DNA of 5,149 nucleotides from BS750m-G28 sp035527235. GTDB taxonomy: Archaea; Thermoproteota; Bathyarchaeia; TCS64. Where the stretch lies: the NCBI GenBank assembly GCA_035527235.1, contig DATLAV010000034.1, positions 1 through 5,149 on the forward strand, given 5' to 3'. The notes below the pieces were generated by a model. It searched no databases. It was not told where the DNA came from and was given only the letters and a program-made list of their open reading frames with translations. Position numbers and translations under genes: made by a program. Below are positions 1-5,149 of this stretch, one piece after another (position 1 is the stretch's first letter; every line of letters begins with the position of its first letter).

Positions 1-163
1 GGACAGAGTGTTCCTTGTTTAGCGAATCGTAGTTCAGATATAGGTACCCGTTCAATCCTAGTGACAGGACTAGGAAAAAGGCAAGTATTAGGGAATATCC
101 CCTTTTCTTTGGAGTGACCACTTTGGGTGCTCTCCCTTCATTTGTATCAGACGCCATTTTCAC
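1..163 (-). CDS. Membrane-anchored protein of unknown function, N-terminal part only
   Basis: About 54 codons are visible before the gene leaves the left edge. The product has a short hydrophilic, lysine-containing N-terminus (KMASDTNEGRAPKVV...PKKRG) followed by one strongly hydrophobic segment (SLILAFFLVLSLGLNGYLYL), then a polar stretch (NYDSLNKEHSV). This is the pattern of a signal-anchor protein with most of its chain outside the cell. I chose the GTG start at 163 because a perfect AGGAGG lies 8 nt upstream on the same strand. ATG at 157, ATG at 187 and another upstream GTG are in frame, and a TAA closes the frame beyond them. It lies downstream of the PAAR-like gene on the same strand with a gap of about 120 nt, so co-transcription is possible but not shown. 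The family cannot be recognised from the visible part. Confidence 0.7.
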   Translation of the reverse strand, partial: MKMASDTNEGRAPKVVTPKKRGYSLILAFFLVLSLGLNGYLYLNYDSLNKEHSV

Positions 164-171
164 AGTTGTTT

Positions 172-177
172 CCTCCT
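172..177 (-). promoter_or_regulatory. Shine-Dalgarno AGGAGG deciding the start of the left-edge gene
   Basis: The minus strand reads AGGAGG here, 8 nt before GTG at 163 and 14 nt before ATG at 157. The spacing favours the GTG and argues against the ATG at 187, which lies upstream of the site. Confidence 0.6.
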
Positions 178-285
178 CTTGAGACATCACGGTTTTTGGT
201 TCAACTTGCACGATTAGTTACTCTTTATTACCCTATGACATTTTTGGTAGACTGAGCGCGCGGTTGATGGTATAAAATAAAATTA

Positions 286-720
286 TTATCCCGCCTTCAC
301 CGTTACGTTGGTTGTAACGAATTCGGCCATGCCTGGTTTTTTTGCCACTGGATCAGGTATAGGACCAACCGGGGTAGGTTGCATTGCAGGGGACATTACC
401 TGGAACTCAGCTATAAAAGGCGTTCCTTTAATCAAGATCGCTTTTCCATTATCGGTCAATAATGTCTTGTTCATGGGGGTTAGCGTTACAGAGACCGTGC
501 CCGTGCCAGGCGTGACAAAAGGAGGCGCAGTATATGATAGCGGAGCCAGGAGCATAGGGGGTAACTCGTCTCCCTCCAGGCAGACGGGCATATTGCCCAC
601 CATCAAGTTTGCGCTTGTCCCGATCAGTGGTATAGGCGACATAAGTGGTGGCACGACCGCAGGAGGTAAGATAGTTATTCGAATCATATCACCAGTTTTA
701 ATAATAAAATCAGCAGGCAC
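286..720 (-). CDS. PAAR-like / contractile-injection-system spike-family protein
   Basis: The product is 144 residues, rich in proline, glycine and beta-branched residues, with no signal peptide or membrane helix. The pattern matches, from memory, a small protein family found beside contractile injection systems and type VI-like loci. Key blocks are ANLMVGNMPVCLEGDELPP (37-55), a Tyr/Pro stretch, PGTGTVSV (71-78), NGKAILIKGTPFIAEFQV (91-108), SPAMQPTP and PDP (110-124), and a C-terminal FVTTNVTV (134-141). Such proteins are thought to sit at the tip of, or on, the spike that pierces the target. No cysteine/histidine metal-binding set typical of canonical PAAR is evident, so it is PAAR-like at best. 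The start is GTG with a G-rich AAGGGG 8 nt upstream; a TGA lies seven codons further up, so no longer start exists. Codons end in A/T more often than in the right-hand genes. Coding is secure; the CIS role is an inference. Confidence 0.78.
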   Translation of the reverse strand: MPADFIIKTGDMIRITILPPAVVPPLMSPIPLIGTSANLMVGNMPVCLEGDELPPMLLAPLSYTAPPFVTPGTGTVSVTLTPMNKTLLTDNGKAILIKGTPFIAEFQVMSPAMQPTPVGPIPDPVAKKPGMAEFVTTNVTVKAG

Positions 721-748
721 TTGCCGTTCCCCTTCATCAGGTCATAGG

Positions 749-757
749 AAAAATATA
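749..757 (-). promoter_or_regulatory. Possible TATA box of the PAAR-like gene
   Basis: The minus strand reads TATATTTTT, centred about 33 nt before the GTG start at 720. With the usual archaeal spacing, transcription would begin just upstream of the G-rich ribosome-binding site. The call rests on position and A/T content only. Confidence 0.3.
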
Positions 758-779
758 GCACCTACTATATCAAAATAAT

Positions 780-1176
780 GATACAAATACAACCGCGCGT
801 CGAGCATGCACGTCTGCGCGCGCGAACAGAAAACTAGCTTACCTGAAGATGCCCTAAAATTTAGGCTTCGACCGAAATACCCTACAGCGATACATACATC
901 AGCTCTGAAGGCGTGTACAGCGTTACGGTCTCCTTTCTACCTCTTGCATACTTACGAAAATAACTTGGTAGTACGCCGTTCTCTACGTTGATTTCCCCGA
1001 AATTTCGGAGAACGGATCGTGTAACGGGACGCATTACGGAACATGTTGCCCATACATCGTTCCTAAGAGGCTTATTGTACCGTTGTCACATGTTACTGCT
1101 CACACGTTGATGTATTCGACACTGAATGAGGATGTAAAGCTGTACAGCGATGGAGAGATGACAGGTACGTGCTTGT
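780..1176. other. Gene-poor stretch without a convincing intact gene
   Basis: No open frame here has a recognisable product or a good start. A plus-strand frame at 865-963 reads protein-like (DTYISSEGVYSVTVSFLP) but is bounded by stops and short, so it may be a relic of a surface beta-domain or chance. The frame at 806-991 is rich in rare-looking codons and has no family resemblance. The stretch contains small palindromes (853-865, 997-1008) and an inverted repeat (976-983 with 1008-1015), plus alternating GCGCGC tracts. Confidence 0.5.
976..1015. repeat. Inverted repeat enclosing a 12-bp palindrome
   Basis: CCGTTCTC at 976-983 pairs with GAGAACGG at 1008-1015 (8 bp, no mismatch). The right arm abuts, with one base shared, the perfect palindrome CCGAAATTTCGG at 997-1008. 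It lies outside any convincing gene. It could be a protein-binding site or a hairpin in a transcript, but there is no T-run to make it a terminator. Confidence 0.4.
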
Positions 1177-1511
1177 GTGGTTACAATAGTTGCGCGCGCA
1201 GAGGTCCTAGACCTCTTCGACGTCCTCTACACCTGCCGGAGGCTGCGATTAGCGCGTGGAGCTGCCTGGAGATCACCCCTGAGTACGTGGACGGTACCGT
1301 CTACTCCGCGTAAGAGCTCGTGGTCAACGACTGGACACAGCTCCAACTCAAGAGCGAGCAGAGCCCCTTCTTCAAGTATCTACTCTCCCCCAACGAGAGG
1401 GTCTGGTACAAGTACACGATCAGGAATCCTAACCCCGAAAAGGAGGTACGCTACGTCTCCTTCAAGGACTTCGATGAGGGGAACGGTCCCCGGATCGCGA
1501 ACGTCATTTAG
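1177..1511 (+). pseudogene. Decayed plus-strand coding sequence, unknown family
   Basis: The last third is clearly protein-like: the frame 1320-1511 gives a 63-residue tail with ERVWYKYTIRNPNPEKEV and YVSFKDFDEGNG, with mostly G/C-ending codons like the right-hand genes. The same frame continues upstream through a single TAA at 1311-1313 into LEITPEYVDGTVYSA, which also reads as coding. Still further up, sensible sequence (AEVLDLFDVLYT) appears in the next frame at about 1198-1233, suggesting a one- or two-base indel near 1235-1250. The simplest reading is the 3' end of an inactivated gene whose 5' part is lost. Alternatively, only 1320-1511 is expressed, from GTG, as a small protein, but no Shine-Dalgarno precedes it. 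It ends at TAG 1509-1511 and converges on the PKD gene. I do not recognise the family. Confidence 0.45.
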
Positions 1512-1565
1512 CACATAGCCAGGATACGCCCTGTCTGACCCAGCTATATGAAAAATCTGGAGAAT

Positions 1566-1583
1566 GAGGAGTTTTTACTCCTC
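1566..1583 (-). terminator. Hairpin spanning the stop codon of the PKD gene
   Basis: A perfect 7-bp inverted repeat (GAGGAGT at 1566-1572, ACTCCTC at 1577-1583) with a 4-nt loop lies over the TAA stop of the minus-strand gene. On that strand it is followed, after about ten bases, by ATTTTT. This could end transcription between the two convergent units, though archaeal termination often needs only the T-run. Confidence 0.35.
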
Positions 1584-3314
1584 TACGTCGGGCTGCCTCG
1601 CACCGCACTCGCCGCAGAACTTAGCGACGCTGGGCATGATCTCCCCGCAGTTGTTGCACTGCTTCACGTTGACCCCCGACGGTGGGGTCTTCCCGCACTT
1701 GGGGCAGACGCTGTCCTCCATGGACATCTTGGCGCCGCAGTGCATGCAGTACCTATTCTTCTCAGTGAAGGTGAGGTTGAGATAGCCGGTCATCAGGCCC
1801 TGCGCCTCTGCTGTCACCCTGAAGGTGCCGAATTCTGGGCCCGAGGTCAGCGTCGCGCTCACAGTGGTCTGGTCTTGGGGCATCGTGACCGAGCCGTTTA
1901 GGCTACCCAGCGTTGATGACAGGGTTATCTCGGTGTCCTCGGGTGCCTCGATGGGGTTACCCTCGTCGTCCAGGAGCTCGACCGTCACGGTTAGGGTGGA
2001 TCTGTCATCGGCGGGGATCTCCGTCTCGTCGGCCTTCAGCCTCAACGATGTGGGCTTGAGCACCTTCTCAGTGGTCTTCTTCTGCATCACCAGGAAGTAG
2101 TAGGCGGCCGCTCCCCCTGCGACGACGAGAACCGCCAGCACTGGCAGCCACGGGAAGCCCGCCTTCGCGCTCACTGTGACGGTCGCGGCTATGGTCTGGA
2201 CGCCGCCCCGGTCGTCGGTAACGGTCAGGGAGACAGAGTAGGTCCCCGGTTCGGCGTAGTCGTGGGACGGGTTCTCTTCGATGGACGTCTCGCCGTCCCC
2301 GAAGTCCCAGAGGTAGCTAATTCTAGTGCCGTCGGGGTCGCTGGAGCCTGCTGAGTTGAAGGAGATCGTCGAGTCCTCGCTCCCCTCGTATGGACCGTTG
2401 ACCTCAGCCACAGGCGGCTCGTTGGGGGGCAGGCTGACAGTGCAGTCCGTGTTGTCCATACCAGTGAACCCGGCGTCGTCCGTCACGGTCAATGTGACGG
2501 GATATGTCCCCTCCGTCGAGTACGTGTGGGTGGGGTCGGGCTCGTTAGAGGTCTCGCCGTCCCCGAAGTCCCAGAGGTAGCTAATTATAGTGCCGTCGGG
2601 GTCGCTGGAGCCTGCTGAGTTGAAGGAGATGGGCTGGTCTACCTCACCAGAGTATGGGCCGTCGACGAACGCCACAGGGGACGCCGACACGATATCGCAC
2701 GACGCCGTGTCAGTGTCAGTTGCGCCGTCGTTGTCGGTCACCATCAGGCTCACGGTGTAGCTCCCGGCGACCGAGAAGACGTGATTGGGGTTAGTATCTA
2801 AGACGTTTCCTGTCCCGTCGCCGAAGTTCCATCGGTACTCGGAGATCGTTCCGTCGGAGTCCGTAGAGCCCGTGGAGCTGAACGCCACCATCTCTCCCAC
2901 GGTCCCGGAGTAGGGACCGTTAGCCTGAGCGGTGGGTGCTGCGTTTAATCGGGCGACGGTGATGGTGACAGGGCCGATGGTGGTGATTTTCGAGAGGAGG
3001 GGCACCGTGAAGCTCTCTCTGCCTGACTGATACCCCGTCGTCGTGGCCACGAGGGTGTAGCCATATCCGGGGGATAGATCAGCCGACATTATGAAGGTCC
3101 CGTCTTTCCCGGTCGATACGGATTTTAGGGTCCTTCCGAGTAGGATGATATCGACCCCCGAGTATAGGCCGACCGTCACCCCGCCAACGGGTTCCCCCTT
3201 TCCCTCGACCACGGTTCCGGTTATGGTCATCGTTGTGGCTGAGCACATCATCGGCGTCCCCGCGAGAACGAGCATGACGAGCAAAATCTTAACTATGTTT
3301 CTAGATCTGAACAT
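1575..3314 (-). CDS. Membrane-anchored PKD-repeat surface protein with C-terminal zinc ribbons
   Basis: The product is 579 residues from ATG 3314. In order: signal peptide 1-26 (basic MFRSRN, hydrophobic core, likely cut after CSA); a carboxypeptidase-regulatory-like beta domain about 29-121; three PKD domains about 126-209, 211-294 and 299-383, with NFGDG, WDFGDG and WDFGDG motifs; a transmembrane helix about 388-410 followed by QKK; an Ig-like (invasin/Big_1-type) domain about 421-516; and two zinc ribbons, each C-x2-C-x10-C-x2-C (Cys 523/526/537/540 and 553/556/567/570). PKD repeats are extracellular adhesive or spacer modules in archaeal surface proteins, so they should face outward and the zinc ribbons inward. 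The Ig-like domain on the inner side is odd. An in-frame GTG at 3326 could be used instead; neither start has a Shine-Dalgarno, suggesting a short-leader or leaderless message. It is transcribed divergently from the next gene. The specific partner or ligand is unknown. Confidence 0.9.
   Translation of the reverse strand: MFRSRNIVKILLVMLVLAGTPMMCSATTMTITGTVVEGKGEPVGGVTVGLYSGVDIILLGRTLKSVSTGKDGTFIMSADLSPGYGYTLVATTTGYQSGRESFTVPLLSKITTIGPVTITVARLNAAPTAQANGPYSGTVGEMVAFSSTGSTDSDGTISEYRWNFGDGTGNVLDTNPNHVFSVAGSYTVSLMVTDNDGATDTDTASCDIVSASPVAFVDGPYSGEVDQPISFNSAGSSDPDGTIISYLWDFGDGETSNEPDPTHTYSTEGTYPVTLTVTDDAGFTGMDNTDCTVSLPPNEPPVAEVNGPYEGSEDSTISFNSAGSSDPDGTRISYLWDFGDGETSIEENPSHDYAEPGTYSVSLTVTDDRGGVQTIAATVTVSAKAGFPWLPVLAVLVVAGGAAAYYFLVMQKKTTEKVLKPTSLRLKADETEIPADDRSTLTVTVELLDDEGNPIEAPEDTEITLSSTLGSLNGSVTMPQDQTTVSATLTSGPEFGTFRVTAEAQGLMTGYLNLTFTEKNRYCMHCGAKMSMEDSVCPKCGKTPPSGVNVKQCNNCGEIMPSVAKFCGECGARQPDVEE
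2287..2366. repeat. 80-bp intragenic repeat, copy in PKD domain 3
   Basis: This stretch matches 2551-2630 at 79 of 80 positions by eye, in direct orientation with a 264-bp (88-codon) period. It encodes the core from FNSAGSSDPDGT through the WDFGDG loop. The one difference (C at 2323 versus A at 2587) changes Arg to Ile. Confidence 0.9.
2551..2630. repeat. 80-bp intragenic repeat, copy in PKD domain 2
   Basis: This is the partner of 2287-2366. Identity falls sharply outside the 80 bp even though both domains share the same fold, which points to recent gene conversion or slippage rather than selection on the protein alone. PKD domain 1 does not share it at DNA level. Confidence 0.9.
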
Positions 3315-3349
3315 AAGATTACACACTTAGGTTCTAACTAATCATTTCG

Positions 3350-3366
3350 CATAATTGTTTTTCGGG
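3350..3366 (-). promoter_or_regulatory. Possible BRE/TATA of the PKD gene
   Basis: The minus strand reads CGAAAAACAATTATG, a purine-rich BRE-like run followed by an A/T-rich box, centred about 27 nt before GTG 3326 and 39 nt before ATG 3314. This spacing would place the transcript start at or a few bases before the start codon. The match to the TATA consensus is weak. Confidence 0.25.
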
Positions 3367-3412
3367 TCAAAACTGCATATTTTACACCTTTATTAGGCTC
3401 AGGTTTGTTCTT

Positions 3413-3431
3413 GGGGAAAGTCTTATTTAAA
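3413..3431 (+). promoter_or_regulatory. BRE/TATA-like promoter of the 3478 gene
   Basis: GGGGAAAGTCTTATTTAAA combines a purine-rich BRE-like element with a TATA-like TTATTTAAA at 3423-3431. The start codon is about 50 nt downstream, leaving a leader of roughly 25 nt. It sits in the 150-bp divergent spacer, so the two flanking genes may share regulation. Confidence 0.4.
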
Positions 3432-3477
3432 ATTCGGGTGAGTGATTACTAATCGTTTCTGAGGATGTTCGTCGGAG

Positions 3478-4170
3478 ATGTTTGAGAAGATCGAGGCTGC
3501 GCTCGTGAAGGTCCTCCAGGAGGGTCTGGAGGAGGTGTCGAAGTCCAACGTCGTCGCGAAGAAGAGGAGGCTCGACAAGCTGCCTGCGGTCTGCGTGGGG
3601 AACGTGGGCTTCGAGTTCGTTGACATCGGCGTAGGGAGGTCCATGGGCTCCGCGGACAACAGGAGGCATGAGGCGTTCAGCGGCGACGGGGAGACGGTCA
3701 ATTTCACACTGAAGGAGAAGGCGCTGAGGCCCCTCATCTCCGTGGAGCATCCGACGGGGGTGAGGCTCTTCGAGGACGACTACGCAGTGGACTACGGTGC
3801 GGGGATCGTCACCTTCAAGAGGCCGCCGGCGGAGGGAGAGGACAACGTCACTGTCAGGTTCTACCTTCCCTTCGAGGTGAAGGGGCTGAGGCTGAACCTG
3901 AGGTACCACGTCAACGTCTGGGGGAAGGACGAGGCCCAGAGGGATGCCCTCACGGAGGGGGCCGTGGCGGCGCTGCTTAGGGAGGAGCGATACCTGAGCG
4001 AGGAGGGGGTCCACCTCAAACCTGTTAGGGGGTTCAACGTCGATCCCGAGGACCCGAAGGAGGGCTTCGGCAAGACCATCGAGTACGACATCGAGACGGA
4101 GATGCTCGTTGAGGTCACCATGCCCCGGATGGAGGAGATAGACATCAAGTGGCCGGACAGGGGTCCCTAG
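3478..4170 (+). CDS. Phage-tail/CIS-like protein, possible tail-terminator (Pvc16/DUF4255-type) relative
   Basis: The 230-residue product has no signal peptide or membrane helix. It opens with an amphipathic helix (MFEKIEAALVKVLQEGLEEV) as in phage tail-terminator and neck proteins. Residues about 69-130 follow a beta motif common in phage tail and appendage proteins: GDGETVNFTL, a variable loop, DDYAVDYGAGIVTF, a PP turn, then VTVRFYLPF. A segment LNLRYHVNVWGKDEAQRDAL (138-157) leading into the helix TEGAVAALL resembles the strand-helix core of tail terminators, where one face packs on the tube end; the C-terminus (200-215) returns to beta strands. The start is ATG 3478, directly preceded by GGAG, with GAGG about 13 nt upstream; an out-of-frame ATG at 3465 stops after six codons. 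The family assignment is by pattern only. An unrelated archaeal beta protein is the main alternative. Its divergent neighbour is the PKD surface protein. Confidence 0.75.
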   Translation: MFEKIEAALVKVLQEGLEEVSKSNVVAKKRRLDKLPAVCVGNVGFEFVDIGVGRSMGSADNRRHEAFSGDGETVNFTLKEKALRPLISVEHPTGVRLFEDDYAVDYGAGIVTFKRPPAEGEDNVTVRFYLPFEVKGLRLNLRYHVNVWGKDEAQRDALTEGAVAALLREERYLSEEGVHLKPVRGFNVDPEDPKEGFGKTIEYDIETEMLVEVTMPRMEEIDIKWPDRGP

Positions 4171-4185
4171 GAGCAGGCCCCTTTA
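4160..4185 (+). terminator. Weak terminator-like end of the 3478 gene
   Basis: AGGGG at 4160-4164 can pair with CCCCT at 4179-4183, followed by a short TTTAA. The stem overlaps the TAG stop and is only 5 bp with a long loop, so the support is modest. Confidence 0.2.
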
Positions 4186-4212
4186 ATCCTCCCCCGAAAA
4201 ACCTGAGGCGGG

Positions 4213-4299
4213 ATGGACGCCTTTGACGTCATGATGGGCGCCCTCAGGTTCAACGAGGAGGTCATCGCAAGGGACTTGTTAGCCTCGTTTAGGTGTTGA
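4213..4299 (+). CDS. Possible 28-residue micro-ORF or gene-start remnant
   Basis: ATG at 4213 is preceded closely by GAGGCGGG and opens a frame of 28 codons ending TGA. The first 20 codons (MDAFDVMMGALRFNEEVIA) favour G/C at third positions like the flanking genes, while the last few (TTG, TTA, TTT, TGT) do not. This could be a tiny peptide or the 5' stub of a lost gene. No family is recognised. Confidence 0.25.
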   Translation: MDAFDVMMGALRFNEEVIARDLLASFRC

Positions 4300-4318
4300 C
4301 CCCGAACCCGCAGGGCTC

Positions 4319-4328
4319 TTAAGTAATA
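4319..4328 (+). promoter_or_regulatory. Possible TATA box of the peptidase gene
   Basis: TTAAGTAATA lies about 33 nt before ATG 4357 in a locally A/T-rich stretch (4319-4342) within otherwise G/C-rich DNA. It would give a short leader, and no strong Shine-Dalgarno precedes the ATG. Confidence 0.3.
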
Positions 4329-4356
4329 TGATTCAATAAAAGATGGACTGATCACC

Positions 4357-5149
4357 ATGATAGAAGAGATGAGATGGGATCTATCCCAGCTGGTCGAGAG
4401 TACAGAACTTGGCTCCGTGAGGCAGACGCTGGAGTCCATGGTGGCCGAAGCTGAGAAGATCCGGGGAAAGTACTACGGCGAGATCGACAGCTTGGACGCC
4501 GAGGGCCTCCTAGGGCTCCTGGAGCTGAACGACTCCTTGACCCTCAAGTACGGGGGGGTGACCCTCTACTGCAGGCTGCTCTACTCGGCCAACGCGATGG
4601 ACGACACCGCCAAGATGCTCAACGACGCCTCCCGCACCGCCATCATGAAGATGGGCCAGACCCTTGCCTTCGTCGACATCGAGATGGGCAAGCTCTTGGC
4701 TGGCAACCCAGCCCTCGTCGAGGACCCCGCCCTCGCGGAGTACGAGCACTACCTAGAGAGGATCCTGAGGCGGGTGCCCCACATGCTCTCGGAGGAAGAG
4801 GAGAGACTGATACTCGCCAAGGACAAGAACGGCGTCTACGCATGGCAGCAGCTCCAGAACGACTGGCTCTCCACCCGAACATTCGAGATCGAGGTAGAAG
4901 GAGAGATGAAGACCATGCCCTACGGGGAGATAATCGGCCTCTACCAGAGCCCCGACCGCGACCTCCGGATGAGGGCGAACCAGATCGTCTACGAGGAACT
5001 TGGCAAGGACGAGATAGTCTGGGCCAGCGCCGTCCGGTCCGTCTGCGCCGACCACCTCCAGATCTGCAGCTTCAGGGGGTACCCCTCCCCAATGACCCAG
5101 AGCCTCATCGACAATGACGTCGACCAAGAGACCATCGACAGCCTGATGA
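4357..5149 (+). CDS. pepF: Oligoendopeptidase F-like M3 family metallopeptidase, N-terminal part
   Basis: 264 codons are visible and the gene continues past the right edge with no stop. The N-terminus (MRWDLSQLVESTE) has the WDLS opening typical of PepF-type peptidases. It is followed by long helices and the oligopeptidase F N-terminal domain signature around residues 130-155 (EYEHYLERILRRVPHMLSEEEERLI). The family is cytoplasmic zinc peptidases that cleave short peptides; the catalytic HExxH lies further downstream and is not in this window, so activity cannot be judged. There is no signal peptide. The start at ATG 4357 is preferred; a second ATG four codons later is possible. Codon use is strongly G/C-ending, like the 3478 gene. 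It follows that gene on the same strand, but a 186-nt gap with its own TATA-like box suggests a separate unit. Family assignment is fairly secure; the exact subfamily is not. Confidence 0.85.
   Translation, partial: MIEEMRWDLSQLVESTELGSVRQTLESMVAEAEKIRGKYYGEIDSLDAEGLLGLLELNDSLTLKYGGVTLYCRLLYSANAMDDTAKMLNDASRTAIMKMGQTLAFVDIEMGKLLAGNPALVEDPALAEYEHYLERILRRVPHMLSEEEERLILAKDKNGVYAWQQLQNDWLSTRTFEIEVEGEMKTMPYGEIIGLYQSPDRDLRMRANQIVYEELGKDEIVWASAVRSVCADHLQICSFRGYPSPMTQSLIDNDVDQETIDSLM

Noticed and set aside
56..75. 7-bp inverted repeat TCCTAGT/ACTAGGA with a 6-nt loop
   Set aside because: It lies within the transmembrane-coding part of the left-edge gene and lacks a T-run; most likely coincidence.
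308..778. 156-codon plus-strand open frame across the spike-like gene
   Set aside because: It is the antisense of a gene with recognisable family blocks. Its product has no coherent pattern and no convincing ribosome-binding site.
257..799. 10-bp inverted repeat (CGCGCGGTTG at 257-266, CAACCGCGCG at 790-799) flanking the spike-like gene
   Set aside because: It looked like terminal repeats of a mobile unit, but matches of this length are expected by chance in a 5-kb window, and there is no target duplication or transposase.
806..991. 61-codon plus-strand frame
   Set aside because: It has no family resemblance, no good start signal and an odd composition; open by chance.
3427..4014. 195-codon minus-strand frame opposite the tail-like gene
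   Set aside because: It is a shadow caused by high G/C at third codon positions of the real plus-strand gene. The translation is rich in H/P/R/L without domain character.
4203..4774. 11-bp direct repeat CCTGAGGCGGG at 4203-4213 and 4764-4774
   Set aside because: The second copy is ordinary coding sequence of the peptidase; chance level for this length.
4753..5127. 124-codon minus-strand frame opposite the peptidase
   Set aside because: It is a shadow of the M3 peptidase, whose frame carries the WDLS opening and the oligopeptidase N-terminal signature.

Overview
The window looks like a chromosomal or accessory segment from an archaeon. Supporting points are AGG-rich arginine usage, A/T-rich TATA-like boxes a short way upstream of starts, two genes with no Shine-Dalgarno sequence (short-leader or leaderless starts), and a PKD-repeat surface protein with C-terminal zinc ribbons. 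That architecture is familiar from Thermoplasmatota and Bathyarchaeia-like genomes. The assignment to a lineage is tentative; no RNA gene or marker gene is present.

Layout. The left part (about 1-780, minus strand, visibly richer in A/T) holds the start of a membrane-anchored protein running off the left edge and a 144-residue protein. The latter resembles a spike/PAAR-like protein family associated with contractile injection systems (CIS). From about 780 to 1560 no intact gene is convincing. The right end of that stretch (about 1177-1511) reads like a decayed G/C-rich plus-strand gene with a frame change and an in-frame stop. The minus strand at 1575-3314 encodes a secreted, membrane-anchored protein: signal peptide, regulatory-like beta domain, three PKD domains, transmembrane helix, Ig-like domain and two zinc ribbons. 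Two of its PKD domains share an almost identical 80-bp DNA stretch. Divergently, 3478-4170 (plus) encodes a 230-residue protein with phage/CIS-like traits, possibly a tail-terminator relative. After a short spacer with a possible 28-codon micro-ORF, 4357 to the right edge is the N-terminal part of a PepF/M3-family oligoendopeptidase.

Working together. The most interesting reading is that the PAAR-like protein and the tail-terminator-like protein are two parts of a contractile injection (phage-tail-like) apparatus in an archaeon, flanking a large surface protein. No sheath, tube, baseplate or AAA+ ATPase gene is visible here, so these could be edge pieces of a larger cluster, scattered components, or relics. 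The peptidase looks like an ordinary housekeeping neighbour.
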